Assembly (NCBI GenBank): GCA_025454835.1
Contig: JALONQ010000019.1
Coordinates: 1-50,020, forward strand
DNA: 50,020 bases
DNA from: Bacteroidota bacterium
Lineage (GTDB): Bacteria; Bacteroidota; Ignavibacteria; UBA10030
Direction: 5' to 3'
Part shown: positions 1 to 8,021 of the stretch, piece after piece
Numbering within the stretch: position 1 is the stretch's first letter
Layout of the letters: the number at the start of each line of letters is the position of its first letter
Program-made: the position numbers and the translations under genes
The notes under the pieces: generated by a model
What the model was told of the DNA's origin: nothing
Seen by the model: the letters and a program-made list of their open reading frames with translations, nothing else
Databases searched by the model: none

Positions 1-18
1 CCACTCGGCCACCTCTCC
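1..18 (-). tRNA. tRNA-Ser, 5' end only (runs off left edge)
   Basis: The reverse complement of the first 18 bases reads GGAGAGGTGGCCGAGTGG, the acceptor and D-arm start of a bacterial class II tRNA-Ser. The gene continues beyond the window, so the anticodon cannot be read. Its sequence differs from the complete tRNA-Ser at 10191-10273, so it is another serine isoacceptor. It lies directly downstream of the GIY-YIG gene on the same strand, and the gene's TAA stop falls 9 bases before the first tRNA base. Whether the full tRNA is intact is an assumption. Confidence 0.7.
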
Positions 19-27
19 GGCTGAGAT
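1..27. repeat. Direct repeat, left copy (tRNA-Ser 5' end plus leader)
   Basis: These 27 bases recur without mismatch at 375-401. The repeat covers the first 18 bases of tRNA-Ser and 9 bases of leader. It may extend further left, outside the window. The two copies bracket the GIY-YIG gene, which is how a duplication made by insertion into the tRNA gene would look. Confidence 0.85.
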
Positions 28-278
28 TACTTCTGTTTCCCCTCGATGAGCCGGCGGATGAACAACCGTCCAGCCCGACTCTTAAACCACTTCTCGCGCT
101 TCATTGCTTCAGAGCGCGTGAGATATGACTCCAGGTGCAACACTTCCCACGGCGTCCATTGTTTCGTCGACTTCACTCTGCCCGCTTGATGCTGGGCAAG
201 CCGCGCTTCAAAATCCTCTGTTTGACCGACGTAGCTCCGGGAATACCGCAACGAGAGTAAAACGTAGACCCAGAACAT
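27..278 (-). CDS. Small GIY-YIG nuclease family protein
   Basis: This 83-residue protein is a single GIY-YIG domain of the UvrC N-terminal/UPF0213 type. Visible landmarks are the opening VYVLLS strand, the YVGQT turn, the FEARLAQH helix with its Arg, the PWEVLHLE strand and the terminal REKWFKSRAGR segment. Members of this short family are predicted structure-specific nucleases and mostly lack a proven role. The ATG at 278 is chosen because GGAGGGGGG lies just upstream. The frame stays open to 386, but that extension merely translates tRNA and hairpin sequence. The stop lies in the repeat next to the downstream tRNA-Ser. Confidence 0.85.
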   Translation of the reverse strand: MFWVYVLLSLRYSRSYVGQTEDFEARLAQHQAGRVKSTKQWTPWEVLHLESYLTRSEAMKREKWFKSRAGRLFIRRLIEGKQK

Positions 279-313
279 CTCGCCCCCCTCCGAAGAAGCC
301 TGTGCCTTCAGTC

Positions 314-372
314 CGTCCCGCCGGCAAGCCGGCGGGACGAGATCTCGTCCCGAACGCAACGCGTTCGGGACG
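314..372. repeat. Twin GTCCC...GGGAC hairpins upstream of the GIY-YIG gene
   Basis: Two near-perfect hairpins stand side by side. At 314-339 two 12-bp arms (CGTCCCGCCGGC and its complement) flank AA. At 346-372 two 12-bp arms (CGTCCCGAACGC and its complement) flank AAC. The palindrome GAGATCTC spans the junction at 339-346. Both arms start with CGTCCC, so they look like related copies. The core GAACGC/GCGTTC recurs in the hairpin after hoxF (3781-3799). They could terminate or pause transcription before the nuclease gene, or be a dispersed palindromic repeat. Confidence 0.7.
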
Positions 373-374
373 GA

Positions 375-401
375 CCACTCGGCCACCTCTCCGGCTGAGA
401 T
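375..401 (-). pseudogene. Truncated tRNA-Ser 5' fragment (right copy of the repeat)
   Basis: The reverse strand carries the leader ATCTCAGCC and then the first 18 bases of tRNA-Ser. After GAGTGGTC it turns into hairpin DNA and never completes a tRNA. The match to bases 1-27 is perfect. It sits 12 bases downstream of a good -7 box, the normal distance for a tRNA gene. This suggests it is the original 5' end, cut by the insertion. Confidence 0.65.
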
Positions 402-404
402 GGT

Positions 405-436
405 TCAATATAGCCAAAAGTGCATGACGGCGCAAC
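405..436 (-). promoter_or_regulatory. Promoter of the tRNA-Ser/GIY-YIG locus
   Basis: On the minus strand GTTG (433-436) is followed after 20 bp by TATATTGA (405-412). This fits the Bacteroidetes primary-sigma form, TTTG, 19-20 bp, TAnnTTTG. The first base of the truncated tRNA (392) lies 12 bases downstream of the -7 box. Prediction from pattern only. Confidence 0.45.
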
Positions 437-498
437 GAAGGTGGACTGAGAATCGAGGCACGGTCCGCTGATGGAGGGGGCGGATCACGCGGCGTCGA

Positions 499-948
499 TC
501 AGGCCCGTGCAGATGCGGATTCGAACAGGTCGGCGACTCTTCGAAGCATGCTCTCGACGCCGGAGGCTGCGACCTGTGAGAGCGGGTCGCCATGTTCGAA
601 ACTGCATGCGGGAAGGCCAACCTCGAAGGCGTATCGAGGTGGCGGTTCTCCGAGCGCTTGGGCGATCGCCAGGAGATGGCCAGGGGTCAGGTGGTGAGGG
701 TCGTAGGTGATGCGGTCGAACGAAGGTCCAACGGGCCGGCAATCGACTTCCGTCGCATCGATGTCGGCGTCCACGAAGAGCACGATGTCGTGATCCCCAA
801 GTCCGATGGCCATGTCGGCGGTCAGCTGGTGGACCGTCAGGAGGCGCACCTCCGGTTGGACCTCCGCAAGACGCCGTGCGGCGACAATGCCCGCCGCATC
901 GTCGCCGCGCAGTTCGTTGCCGATGCCAATGACGAGCGTGGAGCCCAT
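499..948 (-). CDS. hoxW: Hydrogenase maturation protease (HoxW type)
   Basis: This 149-residue protein belongs to the HyaD/HycI/HoxW endopeptidase family, which removes the C-terminal tail of the hydrogenase large subunit after nickel insertion. The start shows the family signature GIGNELRGDDAAG with the conserved Glu and Asp, then FVDADID and a His-containing segment (YDPHHLTP) at the other expected nickel-sensing sites. Length is normal. The ATG shares one base with the hoxH stop (TGATG), so translation is coupled. Its substrate is almost certainly the HoxH encoded just upstream, which has a cleavable tail. It is the last gene of the hox operon. Confidence 0.93.
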   Translation of the reverse strand: MGSTLVIGIGNELRGDDAAGIVAARRLAEVQPEVRLLTVHQLTADMAIGLGDHDIVLFVDADIDATEVDCRPVGPSFDRITYDPHHLTPGHLLAIAQALGEPPPRYAFEVGLPACSFEHGDPLSQVAASGVESMLRRVADLFESASARA

Positions 949-2390
949 CAGCGGCGTCTCTCATCCAGAACCGAACCGTCGCTCGCCACGAGTTGCACGT
1001 GCATCGCCATGTGACCGGAAGCGTGCGTGGAACAGGAAAGGCAGGGATCGTAGCAGCGGATGCCAGCCTCGATCCGATTCAGCACGCCTTCAGTCACTTT
1101 CTTGCCGTCGAGGTATCGGGCCGCCAGCTGCTGCACCGTGCGGTTCATCGCCATGTTGTTCTGGGCCGTTGCAATGAGCATGTTCACCTTCTGCAGCACG
1201 CCGTTCTCGTCGACCTGGTAGTGATGGAAGAGCACACCGCGCGGGGCTTCGCACGCGCCGACGCCTGTCAGACTGTTGATCATCGCGCGCGCGCGGATGT
1301 GCGTTCCCTGGATCTTCGGGTGCGCCAAGAGCCGCTCCACCTCCTCGACGGCGAAGAGCATCTCGATCGTGCGGGCATAATGGTAGTAGAAGGCGTTGTT
1401 GACCGTGTCGGACTCGCCCGCCAGGTCACGGAAGACGCGACGCTCGGCTTCGGCCAGCGGGGTGCCGATGCGGTCGCAGATATTCAGCCGGGCCAACGGA
1501 CCGACCCGATACATTCCTTCCGGATGACCGATCTGCTTGTAGTATGGGACCTTGAGGTAGGTCCAATCCTCGGCCTTCTCTTCAAAGTATTTCGCGTAGT
1601 CTGACGGATCGATGCGGTGCGCGATCGTGTTGCCCATGCCGTCCTTCACGCGGATGGACCCGCCGTAGTATTCCAACTCCCCTTCCTCACCGACCAATCC
1701 AACGTACATCGACCGGAAATTGCCGAAGTTGGGGATGTCGCGCTGAAACTTATCATGCACCCTCTTGATCGTCGACATCGCTTCGAGGACCGTCGCTTTC
1801 GCCTCGGGCAGCCAGACTGCGATGCTTCGGTGTTCGTCGTCGCTCAACGGGTCTCGAACGCCGCCGGCCACCGCCCATGGTGTGTGAATGCGGCGTCCGC
1901 CGAGGGTGGCGATGATCTCCTGGCCGAACTTCCGCAGACGGATGCCCTTTCGCACGAACTCCTTGTTGTTCGCCAGAAGGCCGAAGAGATTCCGCGTCGC
2001 CGGGTCCGCGTCGAAACCGAGGAGGAAGTCGGGGGACGAAAGGTGGAAGAAACTGAGCGCATGCGATTGGATCCACTGCCCGAGGGTCAGGAGGCGGCGA
2101 AGGAGCTCGGCCGTCTCCGGGATCTGGATCGCCAGGATGGCGTCACCTGCTTTCGCAGACGCGATGAGATGACTGGCCGGGCAGATGCCGCAGATGCGCG
2201 ACGTCAGGCCTGGCATTTCCCACACGAGCCGTCCTTCGCAGAACTTCTCGAAGCCTCGGAACTCGTTGACGTGGAATCGCGCGTCGACGACGTTCCCGTT
2301 CTCGTCCAGCTGGATCGTGATCTTGGCATGCCCTTCGATCCGAGTGACCGGGTCGATGACGATGGTCCGGGTGTCGTTCGTCTTATCCAT
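948..2390 (-). CDS. hoxH: NAD-linked [NiFe] hydrogenase large subunit HoxH
   Basis: HoxH (480 residues) carries the NiFe(CN)2CO active site that splits or makes hydrogen. Both metal motifs are present: RICGIC with C67 and C70, and DPCLSCSTH with C450 and C453. The 24 residues after H456 form the tail expected to be cut off by HoxW. The start [10 protein letters not shown] is typical of the family. The ATG at 2390 overlaps the end of hoxY by 8 bases, and an open frame further upstream was rejected because it runs through hoxY. With HoxY it forms the hydrogenase module of a cytoplasmic group 3d enzyme. Confidence 0.96.
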   Translation of the reverse strand: MDKTNDTRTIVIDPVTRIEGHAKITIQLDENGNVVDARFHVNEFRGFEKFCEGRLVWEMPGLTSRICGICPASHLIASAKAGDAILAIQIPETAELLRRLLTLGQWIQSHALSFFHLSSPDFLLGFDADPATRNLFGLLANNKEFVRKGIRLRKFGQEIIATLGGRRIHTPWAVAGGVRDPLSDDEHRSIAVWLPEAKATVLEAMSTIKRVHDKFQRDIPNFGNFRSMYVGLVGEEGELEYYGGSIRVKDGMGNTIAHRIDPSDYAKYFEEKAEDWTYLKVPYYKQIGHPEGMYRVGPLARLNICDRIGTPLAEAERRVFRDLAGESDTVNNAFYYHYARTIEMLFAVEEVERLLAHPKIQGTHIRARAMINSLTGVGACEAPRGVLFHHYQVDENGVLQKVNMLIATAQNNMAMNRTVQQLAARYLDGKKVTEGVLNRIEAGIRCYDPCLSCSTHASGHMAMHVQLVASDGSVLDERRR

Positions 2391-2925
2391 AGCGCAGGTA
2401 CACGTTGGGGAGTTCAGGGATCTTGCCCTGCAGGAGATTATCGACGGCAAACCAGATCTGGTCTGCCGTCGGCGGGCATCCATGCAGGAAGGCATCCACC
2501 GGAATGACCTCGTGGAGCGGCCGTGCTTTGAGCGTCAGCGGACTGATGATCTTCGAGGGCGTGGCCGGACCGCCGGGCGCCAGCTCGTGATACGAGCGAC
2601 GGAGGAGTTCATCCACGGAGAATCGATTTCGAAGCGCCGTCACGTTGCCCGTCGTGGCGCAATCGCCGAACGACACGACGAATCGGGTGCGCTTTCGAAT
2701 GAGCTGGGCCATATGGAGATGCTCCTCAGTCGAGACAGCCCCTTCGACGAGAACGACGTCGACGTTGGCCGGATACGTCTTCACGTCCGCGATAGGTGTA
2801 AAGACAAGGTCCATCCGATCGGCCAGCTCGATGAGGCGCTCGTCGAGGTCGAGAAACGACATGTGACAGCCGGAGCATCCTCCGAGCCATACAGTGGCAA
2901 CGCGGGGTTTGGGGGTCGCCGCCAT
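2383..2925 (-). CDS. hoxY: NAD-linked [NiFe] hydrogenase small subunit HoxY
   Basis: HoxY (180 residues) passes electrons from the NiFe site in HoxH to the diaphorase. Four cysteines fit the proximal [4Fe-4S] cluster: C17 and C20 in GGCSGC, C89 in SFGDC and C150 in HGCPP. No signal peptide or second ferredoxin-like domain is present, which matches the short soluble group 3d small subunit rather than membrane uptake hydrogenases. GAGGAGG within the end of hoxU gives a strong ribosome binding site for the ATG at 2925. The gene lies 1 base after hoxU and overlaps hoxH. Confidence 0.95.
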   Translation of the reverse strand: MAATPKPRVATVWLGGCSGCHMSFLDLDERLIELADRMDLVFTPIADVKTYPANVDVVLVEGAVSTEEHLHMAQLIRKRTRFVVSFGDCATTGNVTALRNRFSVDELLRRSYHELAPGGPATPSKIISPLTLKARPLHEVIPVDAFLHGCPPTADQIWFAVDNLLQGKIPELPNVYLRYG

Positions 2926-2926
2926 A

Positions 2927-3661
2927 TCAATCCTCCTCGATCGCTCGCGCGATCCATTCTTGCTTGGTGCGGGCGGTCATGATATACGGCAGGAAGGCCC
3001 GATGCTTTTCCATCTCCGACACGGTCGCCCCCTTCTCGATGAGCGCCCCGACGGGACACACGAGCACGCATTTCCCGCACGAGGTGCACGATTCCGACGT
3101 TCCCCAGGGCTGGTTCATATCGGCGACGATCTCGCAGTTGATGCCCCGGTTGGCGATATCCCAAACGTGCGCCCCCTCGACCTCGTGACAGACGCGGACA
3201 CACCGGGTGCAGAGCACGCATCGATTCCGGTCGATGATGTAGTCCGGATGCGTCGCGTCGAGCTCTTTCTTGGGGAACAGATACTGGGCTCGCACATGCT
3301 CGAGGCCAACCTCGTACGCCAGGTTCTGCAGCTCGCAGTTGTTGTTCACCACGCACACGGCGCATTGGTGGTTGCCTTCGGCCGCCAGGAGCTCGATGAT
3401 CGTTCGCCGGTAGCGTTTCAATTTGTCCGTATCGGTCCGGACGACCATGTTCTCCGACGGGTATGTCGAGCAGGCCGGAAGAAGCTTCGACGTCCCTTCG
3501 ATCTCCATGAGGCAGAGGCGGCAAGCGCCGACGTCGGAGAGTCCGTCGAGATGGCAGAGGGTGGGGATCCGGATGTCGTGCTGGCGGGCGATCTCGAGAA
3601 TGCTCTCGCTCTGCTGACCGCTCACCGGCACGCCATTGATGGTAAAGGTGATGACTGGCAT
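2927..3661 (-). CDS. hoxU: Hydrogenase diaphorase subunit HoxU
   Basis: HoxU (244 residues) matches the N-terminal part of complex I NuoG and links HoxF to HoxY. A plant-type [2Fe-2S] site uses C36, C47, C50 and C64. A His/Cys cluster motif follows (H98, C100, C103, C109), then two [4Fe-4S] sites, C148/C151/C154/C158 and C192/C195/C198/C202. The ATG at 3661 is chosen because PVITFTING is the family start. A GTG at 3697 would add 12 unlikely residues. No clear ribosome binding site precedes the ATG. A 138-bp spacer with repeats separates it from hoxF. Confidence 0.94.
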   Translation of the reverse strand: MPVITFTINGVPVSGQQSESILEIARQHDIRIPTLCHLDGLSDVGACRLCLMEIEGTSKLLPACSTYPSENMVVRTDTDKLKRYRRTIIELLAAEGNHQCAVCVVNNNCELQNLAYEVGLEHVRAQYLFPKKELDATHPDYIIDRNRCVLCTRCVRVCHEVEGAHVWDIANRGINCEIVADMNQPWGTSESCTSCGKCVLVCPVGALIEKGATVSEMEKHRAFLPYIMTARTKQEWIARAIEED

Positions 3662-3799
3662 GAGAGGCTCTAGAAAAGGAGGAACCACGGTGCACACCAG
3701 GATGGGCGGACCACTCTGCTCGATCCGCCGCTCCGCAGTGTCATCGTGTGTCTTCGTGTCCCTTGATGGATCATGTTCATCGAACGCGCAGCGCGTTCG
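3662..3799. repeat. hoxF-hoxU spacer with a CGAACGCGC hairpin
   Basis: This is the only sizeable gap in the hox operon. Right after the hoxF stop, at 3781-3799, CGAACGCGC and its exact complement flank a single A. A weaker GGCGGA/TCCGCC pair lies near 3698-3725, and a CGTGTGTCTTCGTGTCCC stretch (3744-3761) resembles dispersed intergenic repeats common in environmental genomes (from memory). The hairpin may lower expression of the downstream hydrogenase genes or protect the upstream mRNA. Confidence 0.55.
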
Positions 3800-5428
3800 T
3801 CATGCTTCGTGCGGCTCATACACGAGTTTGGGGATGAGCAGGTCGACGTATTCTTTCCGGAAGAACCGCAGCGTCGACAGGACCGGATTGGGGGCGGATT
3901 GTCCCAGGCCGCAGAGGCTCGTCTCCTTCACCATGACACAGAGCTCTTCCAGGAGCGCCAGGTCGTCCGGCGTGGCCTGGCCGGAACGGATCTTCTCCAG
4001 CAGGAGTGCGATCTGCTTCGTTCCACTGCGACACGGCACGCACTTGCCGCACGATTCGTCCACGCTGAAATCCATGAAGAACTTCGCCACGTCGACCATG
4101 TTCGACGTCGAGTCCATCACGATCATGCCGCCGCTCCCCATGATCGACCCGACCAATTGGAGCGATTCGTAGTCGACCGGAAGGTCGAGGTGCTCCGCCG
4201 GGATGCATCCACCCGACGGTCCGCCGGTCTGTGCCGCCTTGAATGTCGTGCCTTCCGGCGTTCCGCCCCCGATCTCCTCGATGATCTCACGGAGCGGGAC
4301 CCCCATCGGCACTTCGATCAGACCGGTGTTGCAGATCTTGCCCGCCAGGGCGAAGACCTTGGTGCCGGGGCTCTTGGGAGTCCCCATGGCCGCAAACCAG
4401 GCGCTGCCGTTGCGAATGATCGGCGCGATGTTCGCGTACGTTTCGACGTTGTTGATGAGCGTGGGCATCCCCCACAGACCCTTCTCCGAAGGATACGGAG
4501 GTCGCGGACGCGGACGGCCGCGCCGTCCCTGGATCGAACGCATGAGCGCCGTCTCTTCGCCGCACACAAAGGCACCGGCCCCGATCCGAAGGTCGATGCG
4601 GAAGCTGAGGGCTGAGTCCATGATCCGGTTGCCGAGCAATCCTGCTCGCTCAGCCTGCTTGATGGCGGTCTTCAGGCGTTCGATCGCGAGCGGGTATTCG
4701 GCCCGGATGTAGATGTATCCCTGCGAGGCGCCCGTGGCGTAGCCGGCGATCGCCATTCCTTCGAGCACGCGATGCGGGTCCCCTTCAAGCACGCTGCGGT
4801 CCATGAAGGCGCCCGGGTCTCCTTCGTCCGCGTTGCAGACGACGTACTTCTGATCTCCCTGGGCCTTGCGAACGATCGACCATTTCAATCCCGTCGGGTA
4901 TCCGGCGCCGCCGCGACCGCGCAAGCCAGCCTTCCGGACCTCTTCGATGACCTCTTCCGGCTTCATCTCGGTCAACGCACGAGCCAGAGCTTCGTAGCCT
5001 CCCGCCGCCATCGATGCTTCGATCTTCTCGGCATCGATCCGCCCGCAATTCTCGAGGACCACCTTCACTTGACGCGTGAAGAACGGCATCTTCGGGTCGA
5101 CGGCATAAGCGGCGACCGGCTTCCCGCCGACGACGTGCTCGTCGAAGATCTGATGAGCGGCTTCCAGATCGACGTTCTTGTACATCGTCTCATCGGGCGC
5201 AACGCGCACGAGCGGCCCCGACCCGCAGAGACCCATGCATCCGGTCTCGACAACCTCCACCTCTTTGGCGAGGTTCCGTTCCTTCACCTGGGCACGGAAA
5301 TGGCCGACCACCTTGCCGGCACCGCAGGAGACGCATCCGGCCGCCGTGCAGGTCAGCACGCGCTTCTTGAACTCCGCCTGGCGCTGTTGCTCAGAGGCGG
5401 CGCGCTCTTCGAGTTCTTCGATCGTCAT
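3800..5428 (-). CDS. hoxF: Hydrogenase diaphorase NADH-binding subunit HoxF
   Basis: HoxF (542 residues) binds FMN and NAD(H) and exchanges electrons with the hydrogenase through HoxU. An N-terminal thioredoxin-like [2Fe-2S] domain shows C27, C32, C64 and C68. The glycine-rich [10 protein letters not shown] (172-180) and [10 protein letters not shown] (199-208) are the NuoF-family FMN/NADH motifs. C460, C463, C466 and C506 bind the [4Fe-4S] cluster. The ATG overlaps the hoxE stop as ATGA. The layout also resembles HndC/HydB subunits of electron-bifurcating [FeFe] hydrogenases, but the HoxY/HoxH partners decide the call. Confidence 0.93.
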   Translation of the reverse strand: MTIEELEERAASEQQRQAEFKKRVLTCTAAGCVSCGAGKVVGHFRAQVKERNLAKEVEVVETGCMGLCGSGPLVRVAPDETMYKNVDLEAAHQIFDEHVVGGKPVAAYAVDPKMPFFTRQVKVVLENCGRIDAEKIEASMAAGGYEALARALTEMKPEEVIEEVRKAGLRGRGGAGYPTGLKWSIVRKAQGDQKYVVCNADEGDPGAFMDRSVLEGDPHRVLEGMAIAGYATGASQGYIYIRAEYPLAIERLKTAIKQAERAGLLGNRIMDSALSFRIDLRIGAGAFVCGEETALMRSIQGRRGRPRPRPPYPSEKGLWGMPTLINNVETYANIAPIIRNGSAWFAAMGTPKSPGTKVFALAGKICNTGLIEVPMGVPLREIIEEIGGGTPEGTTFKAAQTGGPSGGCIPAEHLDLPVDYESLQLVGSIMGSGGMIVMDSTSNMVDVAKFFMDFSVDESCGKCVPCRSGTKQIALLLEKIRSGQATPDDLALLEELCVMVKETSLCGLGQSAPNPVLSTLRFFRKEYVDLLIPKLVYEPHEA

Positions 5429-5946
5429 GACGACACCTGTTCAGGTTCTGCGATCCACTGACCGACGCGTTCGACGGCCCCATCGACGCTCAGCTTCCCA
5501 GCCACGTCATCATCGAGGACGGCGACCGGCGCGAGGCCGCACGAGCCGATGCAGCGCGCCGAGACCAACGAGACGGCTCCGTCGGCCGTGGTCTCGCCGA
5601 ACGAGACACCGCACCTTTTTGCCACGGCGTTCTGGATCGCCTCGGCGCCTTTGACGTAGCAGGCGGTGCCCATACATAGGACGAACGCATGCCGCCCTTT
5701 CGGCTTCAAGTTGAAGAAGTGATAGAACGTCGCGACGCCGTACACCCGACTGAGCGGGAGCCGCAACGCGCGGGCGATATAGACCATCAGGTCGTTCTCG
5801 AGGTACCCGAAGATGCTCTGGGCGGAGTGAAGCACTTCGATCAGGGCATCGCCGCGCGATTGGAATCGGGCGATGGTACGGTCGAGCAATTTGAAGCGGT
5901 TGTCACCGCTGGGATGATCGGTCTTGGATGCTGGGGGAGGTGTCAT
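5425..5946 (-). CDS. hoxE: Hydrogenase diaphorase subunit HoxE
   Basis: HoxE (173 residues) is the NuoE-like subunit with one thioredoxin-fold [2Fe-2S] cluster, ligands C91, C96, C132 and C136 (CMGTAC and CIGSC). An N-terminal helical part (about 15-85) includes GVATFYHFF, a NuoE/HoxE signature. A separate HoxE is the arrangement of cyanobacterial-type HoxEFUYH enzymes. The ATG at 5946 gives the normal length, and the open frame above it is low-complexity Arg/Ser sequence. It is the first gene of the operon. No convincing promoter was seen in the 124 bp upstream. Confidence 0.92.
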   Translation of the reverse strand: MTPPPASKTDHPSGDNRFKLLDRTIARFQSRGDALIEVLHSAQSIFGYLENDLMVYIARALRLPLSRVYGVATFYHFFNLKPKGRHAFVLCMGTACYVKGAEAIQNAVAKRCGVSFGETTADGAVSLVSARCIGSCGLAPVAVLDDDVAGKLSVDGAVERVGQWIAEPEQVSS

Positions 5947-6070
5947 AGGTCTGCTTTCATACGCGCCGCGGCGGAGAGACATCTCGGGCGGACGCGGTGA
6001 CACATCGGAGAGAACCCTGCACCGCCTCTCCGTGAGTACGGTAGAACGTCGGTTGGCGGCCCTCAGGCGT

Positions 6071-6568
6071 TCACGCCAGCGAAGCAGAGACCGAGGACGG
6101 CGCGGAGATCTCCGCAACGACCGGCTTCGAGAGCTCGCGCAGATCGGACGTCCGCATCGCGATGCTGACCTCAGGCGAGAACGCTGCAAAGCTCACGGCC
6201 GGCGCGTCGGACAACGCCTCGTCGATCATCACGGGCAGGCCGAACAGATTGCCGAGCGGCGGCACTGCGGTCGCCGCACACTGTGGAAAGAGGAGCGACA
6301 GATCCTCGTCGTGGACATTCGTGACCGTTCTTCCGCCAAAAGCGCGACGGACCAGATCGGGCCGCAGCTGGCGCGATTCCTCGACGATGGCCAGCCACAC
6401 CTGGCGATCCACCTGGATCGGCGTCACCCTCGCACGGCGCACGTCCGCCAATGCACTCAGCGTGCGCGGCTCCACGTGCTCTGGAATACTCGGGATGCCA
6501 TCGACCACGAACGGTACGGCGTTGGACTGCAGGTAGCGCAGGAGATTGGAGAAGGGATTCATTGCCAT
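6071..6568 (-). CDS. YbaK/ProX-type aminoacyl-tRNA deacylase
   Basis: This 165-residue protein has the YbaK/prolyl-tRNA editing fold. The marker is AAVPPLGNLFGLPVMIDEAL near residues 98-117, the substrate-pocket stretch of this family, whose members hydrolyse mischarged tRNAs such as Cys- or Ala-tRNAPro. The exact substrate cannot be read from sequence. Two in-frame ATGs, at 6568 and 6562, are equally plausible starts. It is upstream of hoxE on the same strand with a 124-bp gap, so cotranscription is possible but there is no functional link. Confidence 0.85.
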   Translation of the reverse strand: MAMNPFSNLLRYLQSNAVPFVVDGIPSIPEHVEPRTLSALADVRRARVTPIQVDRQVWLAIVEESRQLRPDLVRRAFGGRTVTNVHDEDLSLLFPQCAATAVPPLGNLFGLPVMIDEALSDAPAVSFAAFSPEVSIAMRTSDLRELSKPVVAEISAPSSVSASLA

Positions 6569-6654
6569 TTCTATTGTGTCGCGTGACAGAGCCTACCCCG
6601 AACGCCGTCCCGCGGCGCTCCGGCACGACCACACGTTCTTCCGGCAACTTCGTC

Positions 6655-6870
6655 CTACAGCCCGTGATGCTCCACATCGATGGCGTGCAGATCCTCGAGC
6701 GCGTGAACGACCGATTCGGGAAGACGTTCAACGACGTTCGAATTGCACACCGGACAACGGAGTTCCTCGACGTGGGGGATCAGGATGGCTGCGGAGAACG
6801 GGAAGATCTTGTCGCAGTCGCTGCAGACGTATTCGGGCTCAACCATAGGCGTAATGCCGTGCGTTTTCAT
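6655..6870 (-). CDS. Small zinc-ribbon protein of unknown function
   Basis: This short protein (71 residues from the ATG at 6870) has two CxxC pairs, YVCSDC and LRCPVC, about 25 residues apart, typical of a zinc ribbon. The acidic C-terminal part (ESVVHALEDLHAIDVEHH) shows nothing known. The start is uncertain: the frame stays open upstream to 6978, and an ATG at 6846 would leave 63 residues. No Shine-Dalgarno sequence marks any of them. It may be a DNA- or RNA-binding accessory protein, but no function is claimed. Confidence 0.5.
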   Translation of the reverse strand: MKTHGITPMVEPEYVCSDCDKIFPFSAAILIPHVEELRCPVCNSNVVERLPESVVHALEDLHAIDVEHHGL

Positions 6871-7091
6871 CCAAATACCGTTCGGAATGAGTCCGCACAG
6901 CATGGGGTATGATGCAAGAAGAGTACCGACCGGAATTGGCCAGGGGCCAATGGAATCGCCATCTTCCATCAGTTCCAAATTCGTTTCTGCAAAATTGGAC
7001 GATCTCGTTTCAAGAAATGAGAACGGATGTCGCCAGGTTGCGACTGGCCCGAGGGACGGCCTTCTTGGGAAGGGAATTCAAGTAGCGGGAG
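6871..7091. other. AT-richer spacer between eamA and the zinc-ribbon gene
   Basis: This stretch is visibly less GC-rich than its surroundings. ATTGGCC and its complement flank AGG at 6935-6951, a short hairpin that could end the EamA transcript, although no T-run follows. No clear promoter with correctly spaced boxes was found. Part of it may be coding if the zinc-ribbon gene starts at 6978. Confidence 0.4.
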
Positions 7092-7982
7092 TCAATCGGC
7101 GAACAGCAACGCCACCCCGGCCACCGCCGCTATGGCGCCGACCACGCTTCTCCACGTCAGTGCCTCCTTGTGCACGATCCGGACCGTCGGGAGCATCAGC
7201 ACGGGGACTATCGCCATGATGGTGGCAGCGATGGCGACGCTGGTGTTCGAGATCGCGATGAGACTGAAGGTCACTCCCAAGAATGGCCCCAGGATCGCCC
7301 CGAGCATCGTCAGCGCGAACGCCTTTCGATCGGCGGCAAACACCTTGTGCGGATCGCGGTACCGGCCAGCCCACACGTTGAGCGGAAGGATGATCGCAAC
7401 GGCGGCCACCAAGCGCACGAGGGTCGCGACGAATCCGTTGATCGGACCGGCCATGAAGGCCTTCTTCGCAAGGACGAGTCCACCCGCCTGGCCGATGGAG
7501 GCGAGCAGCGCGAAGATGACGCCGGCACGTGTGAATTGTCGCACATGGGGGGCGCCATTCCTTCCCTCCTGGATCACCAGGGCGATCCCGCTGAGCGTGA
7601 CGGCCATTCCCAACCATCCCAACGCGCTCAGCCGCTCATCGAGGAGGACGAACCCGAAGAGCGCAGAGATCGCCGGAGCGGTCGACATGATCAGCGACGT
7701 GATACGAGCGCTATTGTGTTCATACGACCGGAACAAGAACGTATCGCCGAACGCAAATCCCACGATGCCGCTGAGCGAAAGGAAGATCACCTGTTCGAGC
7801 GTCAGGTTCACGGGCAGGCGAACAACGACGACGGTGAGTGCCAGCAAGACCATGGCCGCGAGCATGCGCGTCACGTTCACATACACCGAACCCGCCCGTA
7901 CCGTCGCGGCCGCAAACGAGAGCGCGCTTCCGGTCCACAAGCAGGCCGTCAGGAGCGCGCTGAATTCGCCGATATGATGCAT
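7092..7982 (-). CDS. EamA/DMT-family inner-membrane transporter
   Basis: This 296-residue, very hydrophobic protein has about ten membrane helices in two repeats, as in the drug/metabolite (EamA, RhaT-like) exporters. Family traits are the GFAFGDTFLFRSYE segment near the end of the first repeat and GAILGPFLGVTFSLIAI plus NTSVAIAATIMAIVPVLMLP in the second. Substrates of this family range from amino acids to nucleotides and cannot be predicted here. The gene starts 39 bp after the glycosidase gene and may share its transcript. Confidence 0.88.
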   Translation of the reverse strand: MHHIGEFSALLTACLWTGSALSFAAATVRAGSVYVNVTRMLAAMVLLALTVVVVRLPVNLTLEQVIFLSLSGIVGFAFGDTFLFRSYEHNSARITSLIMSTAPAISALFGFVLLDERLSALGWLGMAVTLSGIALVIQEGRNGAPHVRQFTRAGVIFALLASIGQAGGLVLAKKAFMAGPINGFVATLVRLVAAVAIILPLNVWAGRYRDPHKVFAADRKAFALTMLGAILGPFLGVTFSLIAISNTSVAIAATIMAIVPVLMLPTVRIVHKEALTWRSVVGAIAAVAGVALLFAD

Positions 7983-8021
7983 GCCGTAGGAACAGGAAGT
8001 CGTGGCGAAGGAAGGATTGGT

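Larger units (their letters stand above)
28..401 (-). mobile_element. Putative GIY-YIG insertion unit within a tRNA-Ser gene
   Basis: The segment holds, in the minus-strand direction, a truncated tRNA-Ser 5' end, two strong hairpins, a good ribosome binding site and a GIY-YIG endonuclease gene, and it ends at a second tRNA-Ser 5' end. The tRNA-type promoter (405-436) lies in front of the broken copy, so the original gene probably began there and the insertion rebuilt the 5' end downstream. The nuclease gene would then be transcribed with the tRNA. Sequence shows the repeat and the order. Mobility is inferred from the family (GIY-YIG enzymes include homing endonucleases) and from this arrangement. 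Confidence 0.45.

Noticed and set aside
279-386. N-terminal extension of the GIY-YIG protein beginning MAEWS
   Set aside because: It translates the tRNA-Ser fragment and hairpin DNA. The strong GGAGGGGGG site favours the ATG at 278.
2391-2495. 35-codon extension of hoxH
   Set aside because: It lies in hoxY read out of frame. The ATG at 2390 gives the family start.
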